A stretch of 64,000 nucleotides of DNA, taken from positions 1 to 64,000 of the forward strand of contig JAGNYI010000002.1 of NCBI GenBank assembly GCA_017985015.1. The letters are read 5' to 3'. The notes under the pieces were generated by a model. That model saw only the letters and a list, made by a program, of their open reading frames with translations, did not search any database and had not been told where the DNA came from. This stretch comes from Giesbergeria sp. Lineage in GTDB: Bacteria; Pseudomonadota; Gammaproteobacteria; Burkholderiales; Burkholderiaceae_C. This document shows positions 30,664 to 40,951 of this stretch, one piece after another. The translations under genes were made by a program, and so were the position numbers. Every line of letters begins with the position of its first letter. Within the stretch, counting starts at the first letter, position 1.

Positions 30664-31437
30664 TTACTTCTCCACAAACGCCCGCTCGACAACGAAATCG
30701 CCCGGCCGCGTGGTGTTGCCTTCCTCGAATTTCATTTTTTCCAGCAGCGACTTGATGGAGGCCAGCATCTCGGGGCTCCCGCACAGCATCGCGCGGTCTT
30801 CCAGCGGGTTGAGTTGCGGCAGACCCAGGTCGGCCGCCAGCTTACCCGACTCAATCAGATCGGGAATGCGTCCCTGGTTGCGGAAGGGTTCGCGCGTGAC
30901 GGTGGGGTAGTACTTGAGTTGCGCGCTCACCATCTCGCCCAAAATCTCGTGCTCTGGCAGTTCCTTGGTGAGGTAGTCGTGGTAGGCCAGTTCGGCCACC
31001 TGGCGCACGCCGTGGACCAGGATGACCTGCTCGAAACGCTCATAGGTTTCCGGATCGCGAATCACGCTCAGGAATGGCGCGAGGCCCGTGCCGGTGGAAA
31101 ACAGGTACAGCCGCTTGGCGGGGAGCAGGTAGTCGATGAGCAACGTGCCCGTGGGTTTCTTGCCAACGATGACGCTGTCGCCCACCTGGATGTGCTGCAG
31201 GCGCGACGTCAGCGGGCCGTCGGGCACCTTGATGCTGAGAAATTCGAGGTGCTCCTCGTAGTTGGCGCTGACGATGCTGTAGGCGCGCAGCAAGGGCTTG
31301 CCATTCACCATCAGGCCGATCATGGTGAAGTGCCCATTCGAAAAGCGCAGAGTGGGGTCGCGCGTGGTGGTAAAGCTGAAAAGGCGGTCGGTCCAATGGT
31401 GAACCGACAGCACGCGTTCTTCGTGAAAAGCACTCAT
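30664..31437 (-). CDS. fpr: Ferredoxin/flavodoxin-NADP+ reductase
   Basis: 257 residues, bacterial FNR size. FAD-binding RAYSIVSA and the following HLEFLSIKVPDGPLT; NADP-binding FSTGTGLAPFLSV and LCGSPEML; the chain ends VERAFVEK as in bacterial FNRs. It exchanges electrons between NADPH and ferredoxin or flavodoxin and often responds to oxidative stress. ATG 31437 starts the conserved region. Single-gene unit with its own terminator. Confidence 0.92.
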   Translation of the reverse strand: MSAFHEERVLSVHHWTDRLFSFTTTRDPTLRFSNGHFTMIGLMVNGKPLLRAYSIVSANYEEHLEFLSIKVPDGPLTSRLQHIQVGDSVIVGKKPTGTLLIDYLLPAKRLYLFSTGTGLAPFLSVIRDPETYERFEQVILVHGVRQVAELAYHDYLTKELPEHEILGEMVSAQLKYYPTVTREPFRNQGRIPDLIESGKLAADLGLPQLNPLEDRAMLCGSPEMLASIKSLLEKMKFEEGNTTRPGDFVVERAFVEK

Positions 31438-31690
31438 GATGGGATGGCGAGGAGAGTAAGAAACGGTGGTCGCAGCCGGGCAGACCCGGCCTTGGCCCGC
31501 GAACCGCGTCGACCTACCGACTCCGCGCGAGCAATGCCTGCCATTGTCATGCAAAGCTCATAACAGACGGGCCTGCGCTTGTGTCTGAATTGATATAAGG
31601 CAAGGTTGACGGGATCGGGCTGGCCCGTATGGGTCGGAGGCGGTCGGACTTGCTACGCTGCCTGCCGGCCCCGATGCATGCGCTGCGCTA

Positions 31691-31745
31691 GAAAGTTTGA
31701 TAGCTGCTTGCGCTTTACCAGTAAGCGCTGGAGGCCTATTTGGCT
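31691..31745 (-). repeat. Dispersed TAGCGCTTAT repeat, copy 5
   Basis: Reverse strand AAATAGGCCTCCAGCGCTTA, then GCAGCTATCAAAC. It is the only structured feature seen in the 331 bp gap 31438-31768. Confidence 0.7.
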
Positions 31746-31768
31746 TGCAATTAAACGCTGTGGGCTCT

Positions 31769-32995
31769 CTACGCCAGCGCCTCATCCAGCACCTGCACCC
31801 AGTGCTTCACCGGCGTGGCCGTGCCGCTTTGCAAATGGGTGATGCAGCCGATGTTGGCCGAAGTGATGACGACAGGTTCCAGGGCTGAGAGGTGGCCGAT
31901 CTTGCGCTCCAGCAACTGGTGCGAGAGCTTGGCCTGCAAGACCGAGTAGGTGCCGGCCGAGCCGCAGCACAGGTGCGATTCGTTCAGCGTCAGGCGCACG
32001 TCAAACCCCAGCGCGCGCAGGTGCTGCTCGACGCCGCCGCGCAGCTGCTGGCCGTGCTGCAGCGTGCAGGGCGGGTGGAAGGCGATGACGCCCTGAGGCA
32101 CGCGCCGGAGCTTGCCTTGCAGCGCCGGCGCGATCTCGGGCAGCAGCTCCGAGAGGTCGCGTGTCAGGGCGCTGACGCGGGCGGCCTTGTCGGCATATTG
32201 CGGGTCGTGCTGCAGGTGGTGGCCGTATTCCTTCACTGTCACGCCGCAGCCCGAGGCGTTCATGACGATGGCCTCGACCGCGCCGCTCTCCACCTGCGGC
32301 CACCAGGCGTCGATGTTGGCGCGCATCTCGGCTTTGCCGCCGTCCTGGTCGTTCAAGTGGAACTTGACGGCGCCGCAGCAGCCCGCGTCTGGCGCCACCA
32401 CCGTCTGGATGCCGATGGCGTCAAGCACCCGCGCCGTGGCGCTGTTGATGCCGGGCATCATGGCTGGCTGCACGCAACCGGCCAGCAGCAGTATCTTGCG
32501 GGCGTGTTCGCGCGTGGGCCACAGGCCGGGGTTTTCGCGCGGCGGCACCTTGGCCTGCAAGGTTTCCGGCAGAAGACCGCGTACCGCCTGGCCCATCTTC
32601 ATGGCCGGGCTGAACAGCGGCGAGGGCAGACCCTCCTTGAGCGCCCAGCGCACGCCGCGCTCAATGGCGGGGCGGGCCACCTTGTCGTCGACGATCTTGC
32701 GGCCGATATCCACCAGCTTGCCGTATTCCACGCCGCTGGGGCAGGTGGTTTCGCAGTTGCGGCAGGTCAGGCAGCGGTCCAGGTGCAGCTGCGTGGCGCG
32801 CGTGGGCGTGGCGCCTTCCAGCACCTGTTTCATCAGGTAGATGCGCCCGCGCGGGCTGTCGAGCTCGTCGCCGAGCAGTTGGTAGGTCGGGCAGGTGGCA
32901 AGGCAAAAGCCGCAGTGCACGCATTTGCGCAGGATGGCTTCGGCCTCGGCGCCTTCGGGCGTGCCTTGGAATTCGGGGGCGAGCTGGGTTTGCAT
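31769..32995 (-). CDS. glcF: Glycolate oxidase iron-sulfur subunit
   Basis: 408 residues. Two 4Fe-4S motifs, CVHCGFCLATCP (about residue 25) and CLTCRNCETTCP (about 74), then two Cys-rich CCG domains (DAGCCGAVKFH and SHLCCGSAGTYS). It passes electrons from the flavin subunits during glycolate or D-2-hydroxyacid oxidation. Encoded 21 bp after a YoaK-like gene and with glcE upstream, but glcD, normally adjacent, is not in the window. Confidence 0.93.
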   Translation of the reverse strand: MQTQLAPEFQGTPEGAEAEAILRKCVHCGFCLATCPTYQLLGDELDSPRGRIYLMKQVLEGATPTRATQLHLDRCLTCRNCETTCPSGVEYGKLVDIGRKIVDDKVARPAIERGVRWALKEGLPSPLFSPAMKMGQAVRGLLPETLQAKVPPRENPGLWPTREHARKILLLAGCVQPAMMPGINSATARVLDAIGIQTVVAPDAGCCGAVKFHLNDQDGGKAEMRANIDAWWPQVESGAVEAIVMNASGCGVTVKEYGHHLQHDPQYADKAARVSALTRDLSELLPEIAPALQGKLRRVPQGVIAFHPPCTLQHGQQLRGGVEQHLRALGFDVRLTLNESHLCCGSAGTYSVLQAKLSHQLLERKIGHLSALEPVVITSANIGCITHLQSGTATPVKHWVQVLDEALA

Positions 32996-33016
32996 GGTGC
33001 TTTGGGAAAAGTGCCA

Positions 33017-33811
33017 TCAGGAATCGTGGCGGGAGGGGGATGCGGCGGACGGATCGCTGCGCCGCAGCATCAGGCGCAGGCGTGCGCGGTCGATCCACAG
33101 CGGGGGCACGGTCAGCGTGAAGAGCACCAGCGCCAGTGGCACCACAAACACGAAGCCCACATACTTGAAGCCTGCTGCACCGGCCACGCCGCCCAGCAGA
33201 AACATGCCCAGCAGGCTGCTGAACAAGGCAAGGCGCTTGCGGTTGGCACGCACTTGCTGCTCAGGCAAGACACTGCTGCGGTTCCAGTACAGCAGCCGGC
33301 CCAGTTCAATACCCAGGTCGGTGACGATGCCCGTCATGTGCGTGGTGCGGATCTCTGACGAGGACATCTTGGTCACCGTGGCGTTCTGTAGCCCCATGAT
33401 GAAGGAGAGCAGCAGCACCGTGGCGGGAACGGCAAAGGGCGTGCGCCAGTTCAGCGTGACGGCGCCTACCAATCCAAACACCAGCATCAACAGCGCCACG
33501 ATCAGGAGCGGCAGGGCGTAGCTGCTGTGCAGCCGGTGCTGGCGCGCCCAGTTGACCAGGATGGCGGTGACCGCGGCGCCGCTGATGAAGGCCAGCAGGG
33601 CACCGATGGCCCCCAGCACCAGCACCGTATTGCCCAGAACCAGGTTGTCGGCGAGCATGGAGACAAAGCCTGTCATGTGGGAGGTATAGAGCCGCACCAC
33701 CAGAAAACCGCCGGCGTTCACCGCACCGGCGTTGAAGGCCAGAAGCAGACCCAGGCGCCGGTTGGTGGTGCTCGTGCGGTGCTGGCCCGTGAGATGACGA
33801 AAGCGTCGCAC
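33017..33811 (-). CDS. YoaK/DUF1275 family membrane protein
   Basis: About 264 residues with six or so membrane helices. The DUF1275 hallmarks are NAGAVNAGGFLVVRLYTSHMTGFVS, GLQNATVTKMSSSEIRTTHMTGIVTDLGIELGR and a basic C-terminus. The likely start is a GTG at 33811, 4 bp after the glcE stop; ATG starts further upstream lie deep inside glcE. Function unknown. Its position between glcE and glcF suggests the same transcript. Confidence 0.82.
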   Translation of the reverse strand: MRRFRHLTGQHRTSTTNRRLGLLLAFNAGAVNAGGFLVVRLYTSHMTGFVSMLADNLVLGNTVLVLGAIGALLAFISGAAVTAILVNWARQHRLHSSYALPLLIVALLMLVFGLVGAVTLNWRTPFAVPATVLLLSFIMGLQNATVTKMSSSEIRTTHMTGIVTDLGIELGRLLYWNRSSVLPEQQVRANRKRLALFSSLLGMFLLGGVAGAAGFKYVGFVFVVPLALVLFTLTVPPLWIDRARLRLMLRRSDPSAASPSRHDS

Positions 33812-33815
33812 CGTC

Positions 33816-34931
33816 TCAGCGCCAGCGGGTCTGGCCGGGGTTGAAGATGCCGGCCGGATCAAACGCCTGGCGCAATTGCCGATGAATCTTCGCAAGCGCC
33901 GGAGAAAGTGCATCCGAGGGGGCTTCTGCGCTTGCTGCATCTTCGCTAGTCGCTACAAAAAGCGAAGCACTTCCGCCCGCTGCCCGCGCCAGTGCGTGCA
34001 GCGCGCTGGCATGCTCCGCGCCCGCCTGCACCCAGCGCAAGGCGCCGTGCCACTCGACCAGCGGCGCCGCAACGCCGGGCGGCAGGGCCAGTACCGGCGC
34101 CGTCTGCGGCAGCGACAAGCGCCACAAGGCCTGTTGCGGCGCGCGCTGGGCAAACCAGGGCAGGCGCTGCTCGCGGCAGTCTTGCCAGTCGGCCGGCACG
34201 CTGGCGCGGGTCTGGCGCTCGCCGCCCATGCTGCGGCAGGCGGCTTCCACGGCGGCCACGGCGCCGCGCAGGCGTACATACAGGCGCGCTGCGCCGCCGC
34301 CCTCCACCCAGCAACTGGCGTTCAGTGGCAGCGGCTGGCCGCCCCAGGCGTGCAGGCGCTCCAGCGCCTCGGCCTGGCCGCATTCAAAGGCCAGCGTGGC
34401 CTCGGCGGGCGCCATGGGCAAGACCTTGAGGCTGACGTCGGTGATGACCCCCAGCTGACCCCAACTGCCGGCCATCAGGCGCGAAACGTCGTAGCCGGCG
34501 ACGTTCTTCATCACCTGGCCGCCAAAGGTCAGCGGCTCGCCCCGGCCGTTGATGATGGATACGCCCAGCATGTAGTCCCGCACGGCGCCGACGCTGGCGC
34601 GCGCCGGGCCCGAGAGGCCTGCCGCCACCATGCCGCCCACGGTGGTGCCAGAGCGCAAGTGCGGTGGTTCAAACGGCAGGCACTGATTCTGTTCGGCCAG
34701 AGCCGCCTCCAGCTCGGCCAGCGGCGTGCCGGCGCGCGCGGTAATCACCAGTTCGCTCGGCTCGTAGCTGACGATGCCGGCGAGCGGGCGCGTATCAAGC
34801 CACTCGCCGCGTGGGGCTGCGCCGGCAAGAAAAGCTTTGCTTCCTCCGCCGCGAATGCGCAAAGGGGCCTGGTCTGCGGCGGCGGCGCGCACGCGGTCGG
34901 CAAGGGTTGAGAGCATGCGGTCCATGGTCAT
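33816..34931 (-). CDS. glcE: Glycolate oxidase FAD-binding subunit
   Basis: 371 residues. FAD-binding PCMH-type domain: LRIRGGGSKAFLAG, EPSELVITARAGTPLAEL, GTTVGGMVAAGLSGPAR, GAVRDYMLGVSIINGRGE and NVAGYDVSRLMAGSWGQLGVI are all present. The C-terminus ends FDPAGIFNPGQTRW, the usual close of GlcD/GlcE. ATG 34931 (MTMDRML) is chosen; an inner ATG at 34925 is possible. Confidence 0.92.
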   Translation of the reverse strand: MTMDRMLSTLADRVRAAAADQAPLRIRGGGSKAFLAGAAPRGEWLDTRPLAGIVSYEPSELVITARAGTPLAELEAALAEQNQCLPFEPPHLRSGTTVGGMVAAGLSGPARASVGAVRDYMLGVSIINGRGEPLTFGGQVMKNVAGYDVSRLMAGSWGQLGVITDVSLKVLPMAPAEATLAFECGQAEALERLHAWGGQPLPLNASCWVEGGGAARLYVRLRGAVAAVEAACRSMGGERQTRASVPADWQDCREQRLPWFAQRAPQQALWRLSLPQTAPVLALPPGVAAPLVEWHGALRWVQAGAEHASALHALARAAGGSASLFVATSEDAASAEAPSDALSPALAKIHRQLRQAFDPAGIFNPGQTRWR

Positions 34932-35035
34932 GGATGGTAAGCCTGTGTCTTCGGGTGCCGCGTGAATTTTCTGCACGGCCGGCGTGAATGGCGCGGCGCC
35001 TGTGTCTGGATCGGGGGGCCGCACTCGGGGCGGAT

Positions 35036-35053
35036 TTGGGGTCAGACCCCCAA
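35036..35053. repeat. REP-like palindrome TTGGGGTCAGACCCCCAA
   Basis: Near-perfect palindrome (one extra C) between glcE and a small gene. Similar GGGGTCNGACCCC boxes are spread through many proteobacterial genomes. Single copy here. Confidence 0.45.
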
Positions 35054-35074
35054 TTAATCTTTCGCGCTGCCCGG

Positions 35075-35311
35075 TCACTGCGAACCGGGAAGCAGGGCCG
35101 CGCCGATGGTGGCTGCGTCCAGTTCGGTGAAGGTGCGGTTGTGCTCTGCGGTCAGGGGGCCGCCGCCCGGCACCAGGCTGCCGTCTTCGTAGCCCATGGC
35201 CTTGAACTTCCACAGTCCGCCGATGCGTTTGAGGTGGCCCACCGGTTCGCCGCTTGCCAGATGGACGGCCACCACACCTTCGTTGACCGGATGCAGCGTC
35301 AGGCTCGCCAT
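35075..35311 (-). CDS. Conserved small protein, unknown
   Basis: 78 residues, no signal or membrane segment. The sequence has a small-barrel look (short strands: SLTLHPVNEGVVAVHLASG, GHLKRIGGLWKFKAMGYEDGS) and ends in an acidic helix. I do not know the family. ATG 35311 is preferred over upstream codons that fall in a repeat-like region. Confidence 0.6.
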   Translation of the reverse strand: MASLTLHPVNEGVVAVHLASGEPVGHLKRIGGLWKFKAMGYEDGSLVPGGGPLTAEHNRTFTELDAATIGAALLPGSQ

Positions 35312-35367
35312 GGCAAGCGCTCCGCGAAACAAGGGAGGTGGCTGCTTGCAGGCGAAAAAATCAAGCA

Positions 35368-35412
35368 AAAATAGGCTCTATCGCTTATTGGCATTGTATT
35401 GATAGCTACAGT
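35368..35412 (+). repeat. Dispersed TAGCGCTTAT repeat, copy 6 (degenerate)
   Basis: AAAATAGGCTCTATCGCTTATT, then GATAGCTACAG. It lies between the SMP-30 gene and the small gene at 35075. Confidence 0.55.
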
Positions 35413-35422
35413 TTTTGATTCT

Positions 35423-36403
35423 TCAAACATCGCTGTCCCCGGTCCATTCAGCTTCCTCAAACGCATTGACTCCCAAGCCCGGCACCGCCACCGGCGCCTC
35501 CAGCACCAGCACGCGCCCCGCCAGCGGCGTGCGTTCCAGCTCGGCATCTGGGCGCCCGTGGCGGGCGGTGGTAACAAACAGCGTGCGCCGCTCGGCGCCG
35601 CCCAGGCAGACCATGGTGGGGCAGACGGCGGGGGTGGCGATCGCTTGCAGCAGCTCGCCGCTGGGCGAGAGTTGCAGCACGCGGCCGCCCTCGTACATCG
35701 CGCACCAGTAGTTGCCGTCGGCATCCACGGCTGCGCCGTCCGGGCGGCCGCCATAGCCCCCATACCCGCTTTCCCCTGGTTTCCAGAGCGCGGGCTTGCG
35801 CGGGAACTGGTGCAGCGTGCGCGCCGGCCCCAGGCGGTTGTCGACTGCGCTCCAGTCGCGCGCCTCGATGCGGTGGGTGGGCGTGTCGGCGCTGTACAGG
35901 GTGTGGGGCTCGGGCGACCAGGCCAGGCCATTGAGCGTGCTGGCGCCCTCCCACATGGGCTGCACCTGCGCCGGGCCGCTGCGTGCCGGGTTGCCCCGTG
36001 CATCGATGCAGTACATCGCCGCGCCGCCGCCGCCCGGGCGCTCGTCGCGCGTGCCCACCCAAAAACGCCCCAGCGGATCGCACTTGCCGTCGTTGGCGCG
36101 CTGGTTCCGCGGGTCATACGGCAGGCGGGCGATGCGGTGCAGGCTGCCGCCCCAGGTCCGGGCGCGGTAGATGCCGCTGCGCAGCGCCAGCACCCAGCCG
36201 CTCGGCTGGCCCGCTGTGCGCGCCGGGGCCATGCAACCGGGTTCATCGGGCAGCGGCCAGCGCTCGGTAGCGCCCGTAGCCGGGTCGGCGCGCAGGGCTG
36301 CGCGGCCGGCGATGTCCACCCAGTAGAGCCGGGCGTCGCTCGCCTGCCAGAAGGGGGATTCCCCCAGTTCGCAGAGCTGCGTGCCCAGCGTGCGCCATGC
36401 CAT
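35423..36403 (-). CDS. SMP-30/gluconolactonase family protein
   Basis: 326-residue six-bladed propeller enzyme. The opening ELGESPFWQASDARLYWVDI carries the metal-binding Glu. NDGKCDPLGRFWVGT, the TLNGLAWSPEPHTLYSADT active-site region and PDGAAVDADGNYWCAMYEGG complete the metal site. It hydrolyses sugar lactones to aldonic acids; the sugar is not known. Start ATG 36403. It is read independently of amtB, whose terminator lies in the 168 bp gap. Confidence 0.85.
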   Translation of the reverse strand: MAWRTLGTQLCELGESPFWQASDARLYWVDIAGRAALRADPATGATERWPLPDEPGCMAPARTAGQPSGWVLALRSGIYRARTWGGSLHRIARLPYDPRNQRANDGKCDPLGRFWVGTRDERPGGGGAAMYCIDARGNPARSGPAQVQPMWEGASTLNGLAWSPEPHTLYSADTPTHRIEARDWSAVDNRLGPARTLHQFPRKPALWKPGESGYGGYGGRPDGAAVDADGNYWCAMYEGGRVLQLSPSGELLQAIATPAVCPTMVCLGGAERRTLFVTTARHGRPDAELERTPLAGRVLVLEAPVAVPGLGVNAFEEAEWTGDSDV

Positions 36404-36472
36404 GGCCAGTTCCTTGTTTGATGGGATTACACCGACTGGATTATTCCCGTGTCCGCTGCAGATTCTGGAGAC

Positions 36473-36498
36473 AAAAAAGGCCCGCCAGGTGGCGGGCC
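36473..36498 (-). terminator. Rho-independent terminator of amtB
   Basis: On the - strand GGCCCGCC-ACCT-GGCGGGCC followed by TTTTTT, 73 bp after the amtB stop. Confidence 0.9.
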
Positions 36499-36571
36499 AG
36501 AATTTCCAGGGAGGAGGAGGAACTCGGAGCAGGCGGGATGCCACCAGACACCCCACCGCAGGGCCTCCCTG

Positions 36572-38014
36572 TCAGCGGCTGTAGGCCGTCTCGCCGTGCG
36601 ACGTGATGTCCAGACCCTCGCGCTCGGCTTCTTCCGCTACGCGCAGGCCCACCAGCAGGTCGGCGATCTTGTAGCTGATGAAGGCGGCCACACCCGACCA
36701 CACCAGCGTTACCAACACGCTCTTGCACTGGACCCACACTTGCGCGCCCATGGCGAAGGTGTCGGGGGTGAGGCCGCCGGTGCCGCCCAGGCTTTGCGAG
36801 GCAAACACGCCCGTCAGGATGGCGCCCAGAATGCCGCCCACACCGTGCACGCCAAACACGTCAAACGCGTCGTCGGCGCCCAGCATCTTCTTCAGGCCGC
36901 CCACGCCCCACAAGCAGACCAGACCAGCCAGCAGACCCAGCACGATGGAGCCCATGGGGCCGACGAAGCCTGCGGCTGGCGTGACGGCCACCAAGCCAGC
37001 CACTGCGCCCGAGGCCGCGCCCAGCATCGATGCCTTGCCCTTGTGCAGCGTCTCACCGGCCAGCCACGACAGCGTGGCGGCGCCAGTGGCCAGCGTGGTG
37101 TTGATGAAGGCCAGACCGGCCGAGCCATTGGCGGCACCGGCAGAACCCGCGTTGAAGCCAAACCAGCCCACCCACAGGAGCGAGGCGCCCACCATGGTCA
37201 GCGTCAGGCTGTGCGGCGTGAACGCCTCCTTGCCGAAGCCAACGCGCTTGCCAACCATGTAGGCGCCCACCAGGCCGGCGATACCGGCGTTGATGTGCAC
37301 CACGGTGCCGCCGGCGAAGTCGAGCGCGCCCTCTTTGCCCAGCAGGCCGCCGCCCCAGACCATGTGCGCCATGGGGATGTAGCTGAAAGTGAACCACAGC
37401 ACCGCGAAGATCAGCACGGCGGCGAACTTCATGCGCTCGGCGAAGGAGCCGACGATGAGCGCCACGGTGATGGCGGCAAACGTGGACTGGAAGGCGACGA
37501 AGACGTATTCCGGGATGGTCGGCAAGAGCCCTGAGAGTGTGTCCGGCGCAATGCCCTTGAGGAACAGCTTGTCGAATCCGCCGAAGAACTGCCCCTCGCC
37601 GCCAAAGGCCAGGCTGTAGCCATAGACGGCCCAGAGCACGGTGATGAGCGAGAAGATCACGAACACCTGCACCAGCACCGAGAGCATGTTCTTCGAGCGC
37701 GCCAGGCCCCCGTAGAACAGCGCCAGGCCCGGAATCACCATCAGGATGACGAGCAGGGTCGAGGTCAGCATCCAGGCGGTGTCGCCCGAGTCGAGCTTGG
37801 GTGCGGGTGCAGTTGCAGGCGCGGTATCGGGCGCCGCTTCGGCCCCCATCGCTGCAGCCGGGGCCGCAGGAGCCGCCGCAGCCGGAGCGGCGTCAGGGGC
37901 GGCGACAGGCGCGCTGGACACGGCTTCGGGGGCCGCAGGCGCCTGGGCCAGAGCCAGCGGGCCCAGCGTCAGCGCGCCAAGCCCCAGCAATAGAGAAGCA
38001 AGCAATTTTTTCAT
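36572..38014 (-). CDS. amtB: Ammonium transporter
   Basis: 480 residues. A cleavable signal and a long Ala/Pro-rich linker (about 24-72) precede the 11-helix Amt core, which starts at SGDTAWMLTSTLLVILMVIPGLALFYGGL. FTFSYIPMAHMVW and FVGPMGSIVLGLLAG follow, with the twin pore histidines represented by GGTVVHINAG and DVFGVHGVGGI. Trimeric inner-membrane channel for ammonium. Encoded 34 bp after glnK, which blocks it under nitrogen excess. Confidence 0.96.
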   Translation of the reverse strand: MKKLLASLLLGLGALTLGPLALAQAPAAPEAVSSAPVAAPDAAPAAAAPAAPAAAMGAEAAPDTAPATAPAPKLDSGDTAWMLTSTLLVILMVIPGLALFYGGLARSKNMLSVLVQVFVIFSLITVLWAVYGYSLAFGGEGQFFGGFDKLFLKGIAPDTLSGLLPTIPEYVFVAFQSTFAAITVALIVGSFAERMKFAAVLIFAVLWFTFSYIPMAHMVWGGGLLGKEGALDFAGGTVVHINAGIAGLVGAYMVGKRVGFGKEAFTPHSLTLTMVGASLLWVGWFGFNAGSAGAANGSAGLAFINTTLATGAATLSWLAGETLHKGKASMLGAASGAVAGLVAVTPAAGFVGPMGSIVLGLLAGLVCLWGVGGLKKMLGADDAFDVFGVHGVGGILGAILTGVFASQSLGGTGGLTPDTFAMGAQVWVQCKSVLVTLVWSGVAAFISYKIADLLVGLRVAEEAEREGLDITSHGETAYSR

Positions 38015-38048
38015 GGTGGTGTTCTCGGTTGGATGGAAGGGCGGCGCT

Positions 38049-39160
<1,112 letters not shown>

Positions 39161-39198
39161 GGGTCCTCCGGGTGCGGAACGTTGTGGATAGTCTCTTT

Positions 39199-39215
39199 AA
39201 GCAGGGAGCGTGCCA
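39199..39215 (-). promoter_or_regulatory. Sigma-54 promoter of torF-glnK-amtB
   Basis: On the - strand TGGCACG-CTCCC-TGCTT, matching the -24 GG/-12 GC rule with ten bases between. It would start transcription about 30 bp before torF. A partial NtrC-like box TGCACC-N4-TGG (39304-39316) lies about 90 bp upstream. NtrC control under nitrogen limitation is expected for this operon. Confidence 0.8.
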
Positions 39216-39330
39216 GCGTGGCTTCTTCCTGTGGCATGCTCCGCTGCAACACGCCGTATCGCCTTCGGGTGGCGGCCACAGGCCGCTGCCGCAGCGCAGA
39301 GCGTGCACCGCAATGGGGAGAAAACTGCTC

Positions 39331-40881
39331 ATGAGTCTTGCTTTGGTGCAAAGCCGCGCCCTGCTGGGGCTGCGCGCGCCGCCGGTCACGGTTGAGGTGC
39401 ATCTGGCCAACGGCCTGCCCAGCTTCACGCTGGTGGGCCTGGCAGAGGTGGAAGTGAAAGAGGCCCGCGAGCGCGTGCGCTCGGCGCTGCAGAACGCAGG
39501 GCTGGAGTTTCCGCACAACAAGCGCATCACGGTGAACCTGGCGCCGGCCGACCTGCCCAAGGATTCCGGCCGTTTCGATTTGCCCATTGCGCTCGGCATA
39601 CTGGCCGCCAGCGGGCAGATCGATGCGGCGCGCCTCGCCGGCTGGGAATTTGCCGGCGAGCTTTCGCTCTCGGGCGAGTTGCGTGCGGTGCGCGGCGCCC
39701 TGGCCACCAGCCTGGCGCTGCACACCGCCAGCGCGCAAGGCGCGAGCGAAAGCAGCGTGCGCCTGGTGCTGCCCCCCGGCAGCGCCGAAGAAGCCGCGCT
39801 GGTGCCCGGCAGCGCCGTCTGGCGCGCGCGCCATCTGCTGGATGTGGTGCGCGCCTTTCTGCCCACGCCGCTGGACGCCGAACCGCCAGCCGATGCCGGC
39901 TGGGAGCGCATGGCGCACCAGGCGCCACAGGCGCATGCGCATTACCTTGATCTCGCCGACGTGAAAGGCCAGGCCGCCGCCCGCCGTGCGCTGGAGATCG
40001 CCGCGGTCGGTGGCCACAGCCTGCTGCTGATGGGGCCGCCGGGCTCGGGAAAATCCATGCTGGCGCAGCGCTTTGCCGGCATCCTGCCGGACATGACGGT
40101 GCAGGAAGCGCTGGAGAGCGCCGCCGTGGCCAGCCTGGCCGGGCGCTTCGCCATTGAGCACTGGGCCGAGCGGCCTACATCGAGCCCGCACCACACAGCC
40201 AGTGCTGTGGCGCTGGTCGGCGGTGGCTCGCCGCCCCGACCAGGTGAAATTTCGCTCGCGCACCACGGCGTTTTGTTTCTCGACGAGCTTCCGGAATTTC
40301 CGCGCGCTGCCTTGGAGGCCCTGCGCGAGCCGCTGGAGACCGGCCACATCACTATCGCCCGCGCGGCGCAGCGCGCCGAGTTCCCGGCGCGCTTCCAGCT
40401 CATCGCGGCCATGAACCCCTGCCCTTGCGGCTTTCTGGGCTCCGCGCAGCGCGCCTGCCGCTGCTCACCCGACCAGGTTTCGCGCTACCAAGCGCGCCTC
40501 TCGGGCCCGCTGCTGGATCGCATCGACCTGCATGTGGAAGTGCCGGCCCTGCCCGCCACCGATTTGCTCGGCGCGCCGCCCGGCGAAGCCAGCAGCGCTG
40601 TCCGTGCGCGCGTGGTGCTGGCGCGCGAACGCGCGCTGGCTCGCCAGGGTTGCGCCAACCAGGCGCTGCAGGGGCAGAAAATCGACACGCTGATCGCGCT
40701 CGATGCCGCCGCCGCGCAGTTTCTGCAAACCGCCGCCGCGCGCCTGGGCTGGTCGGCTCGGGCCACGCACCGCGCCCTCAAAGTGGCGCGCACCATTGCC
40801 GATCTGGCCGGCGCACAGACCACGCAGATCGCCCATGTGGCCGAGGCCATGCAGTACCGGCGGGCGCTGCGCGGGGTGTAA
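39331..40881 (+). CDS. YifB family Mg-chelatase-like AAA ATPase
   Basis: 516 residues. N-terminal Lon-like domain (to about 200), then the AAA core with Walker A LLMGPPGSGKSMLAQR, Walker B GVLFLDELPEFPR, the zinc-ribbon-like insert MNPCPCGFLGSAQRACRCSPDQVSRYQ and the ISGPLLDRID-type sensor (SGPLLDRIDLHVEVP). YifB/ComM proteins act as hexameric helicases in branch migration during transformation. GGGGAG precedes ATG 39331; a start at 39313 would add six residues. Confidence 0.92.
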   Translation: MSLALVQSRALLGLRAPPVTVEVHLANGLPSFTLVGLAEVEVKEARERVRSALQNAGLEFPHNKRITVNLAPADLPKDSGRFDLPIALGILAASGQIDAARLAGWEFAGELSLSGELRAVRGALATSLALHTASAQGASESSVRLVLPPGSAEEAALVPGSAVWRARHLLDVVRAFLPTPLDAEPPADAGWERMAHQAPQAHAHYLDLADVKGQAAARRALEIAAVGGHSLLLMGPPGSGKSMLAQRFAGILPDMTVQEALESAAVASLAGRFAIEHWAERPTSSPHHTASAVALVGGGSPPRPGEISLAHHGVLFLDELPEFPRAALEALREPLETGHITIARAAQRAEFPARFQLIAAMNPCPCGFLGSAQRACRCSPDQVSRYQARLSGPLLDRIDLHVEVPALPATDLLGAPPGEASSAVRARVVLARERALARQGCANQALQGQKIDTLIALDAAAAQFLQTAAARLGWSARATHRALKVARTIADLAGAQTTQIAHVAEAMQYRRALRGV

Positions 40882-40894
40882 GGGCGCGGTCCAG

Positions 40895-40919
40895 AAAAAA
40901 GGGAGCCGAAGCTCCCTTG
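40895..40919. terminator. Hairpin terminator after yifB
   Basis: AAAAAA-GGGAGC-CGAA-GCTCCC-TT. The A-run makes it a good terminator mainly for the - strand small gene; it is weak for yifB. Confidence 0.65.
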
Positions 40920-40925
40920 GGGCAG

Positions 40926-40948
40926 AAAGGCGACGCGAGTCGCCTTTT
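40926..40948. terminator. Bidirectional terminator between yifB and the small gene
   Basis: AAAGGCGAC-GCGA-GTCGCCTTTT, perfect 9-bp stem with a T-run on the + strand and an A-run before it, suited to stop both converging genes. Confidence 0.8.
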
Positions 40949-40951
40949 CCA

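Noticed and set aside
31438..31768. Possible small RNA or gene between fpr and glcF
   Set aside because: Apart from repeat copy 5 I see no promoter-terminator pair or coding frame.
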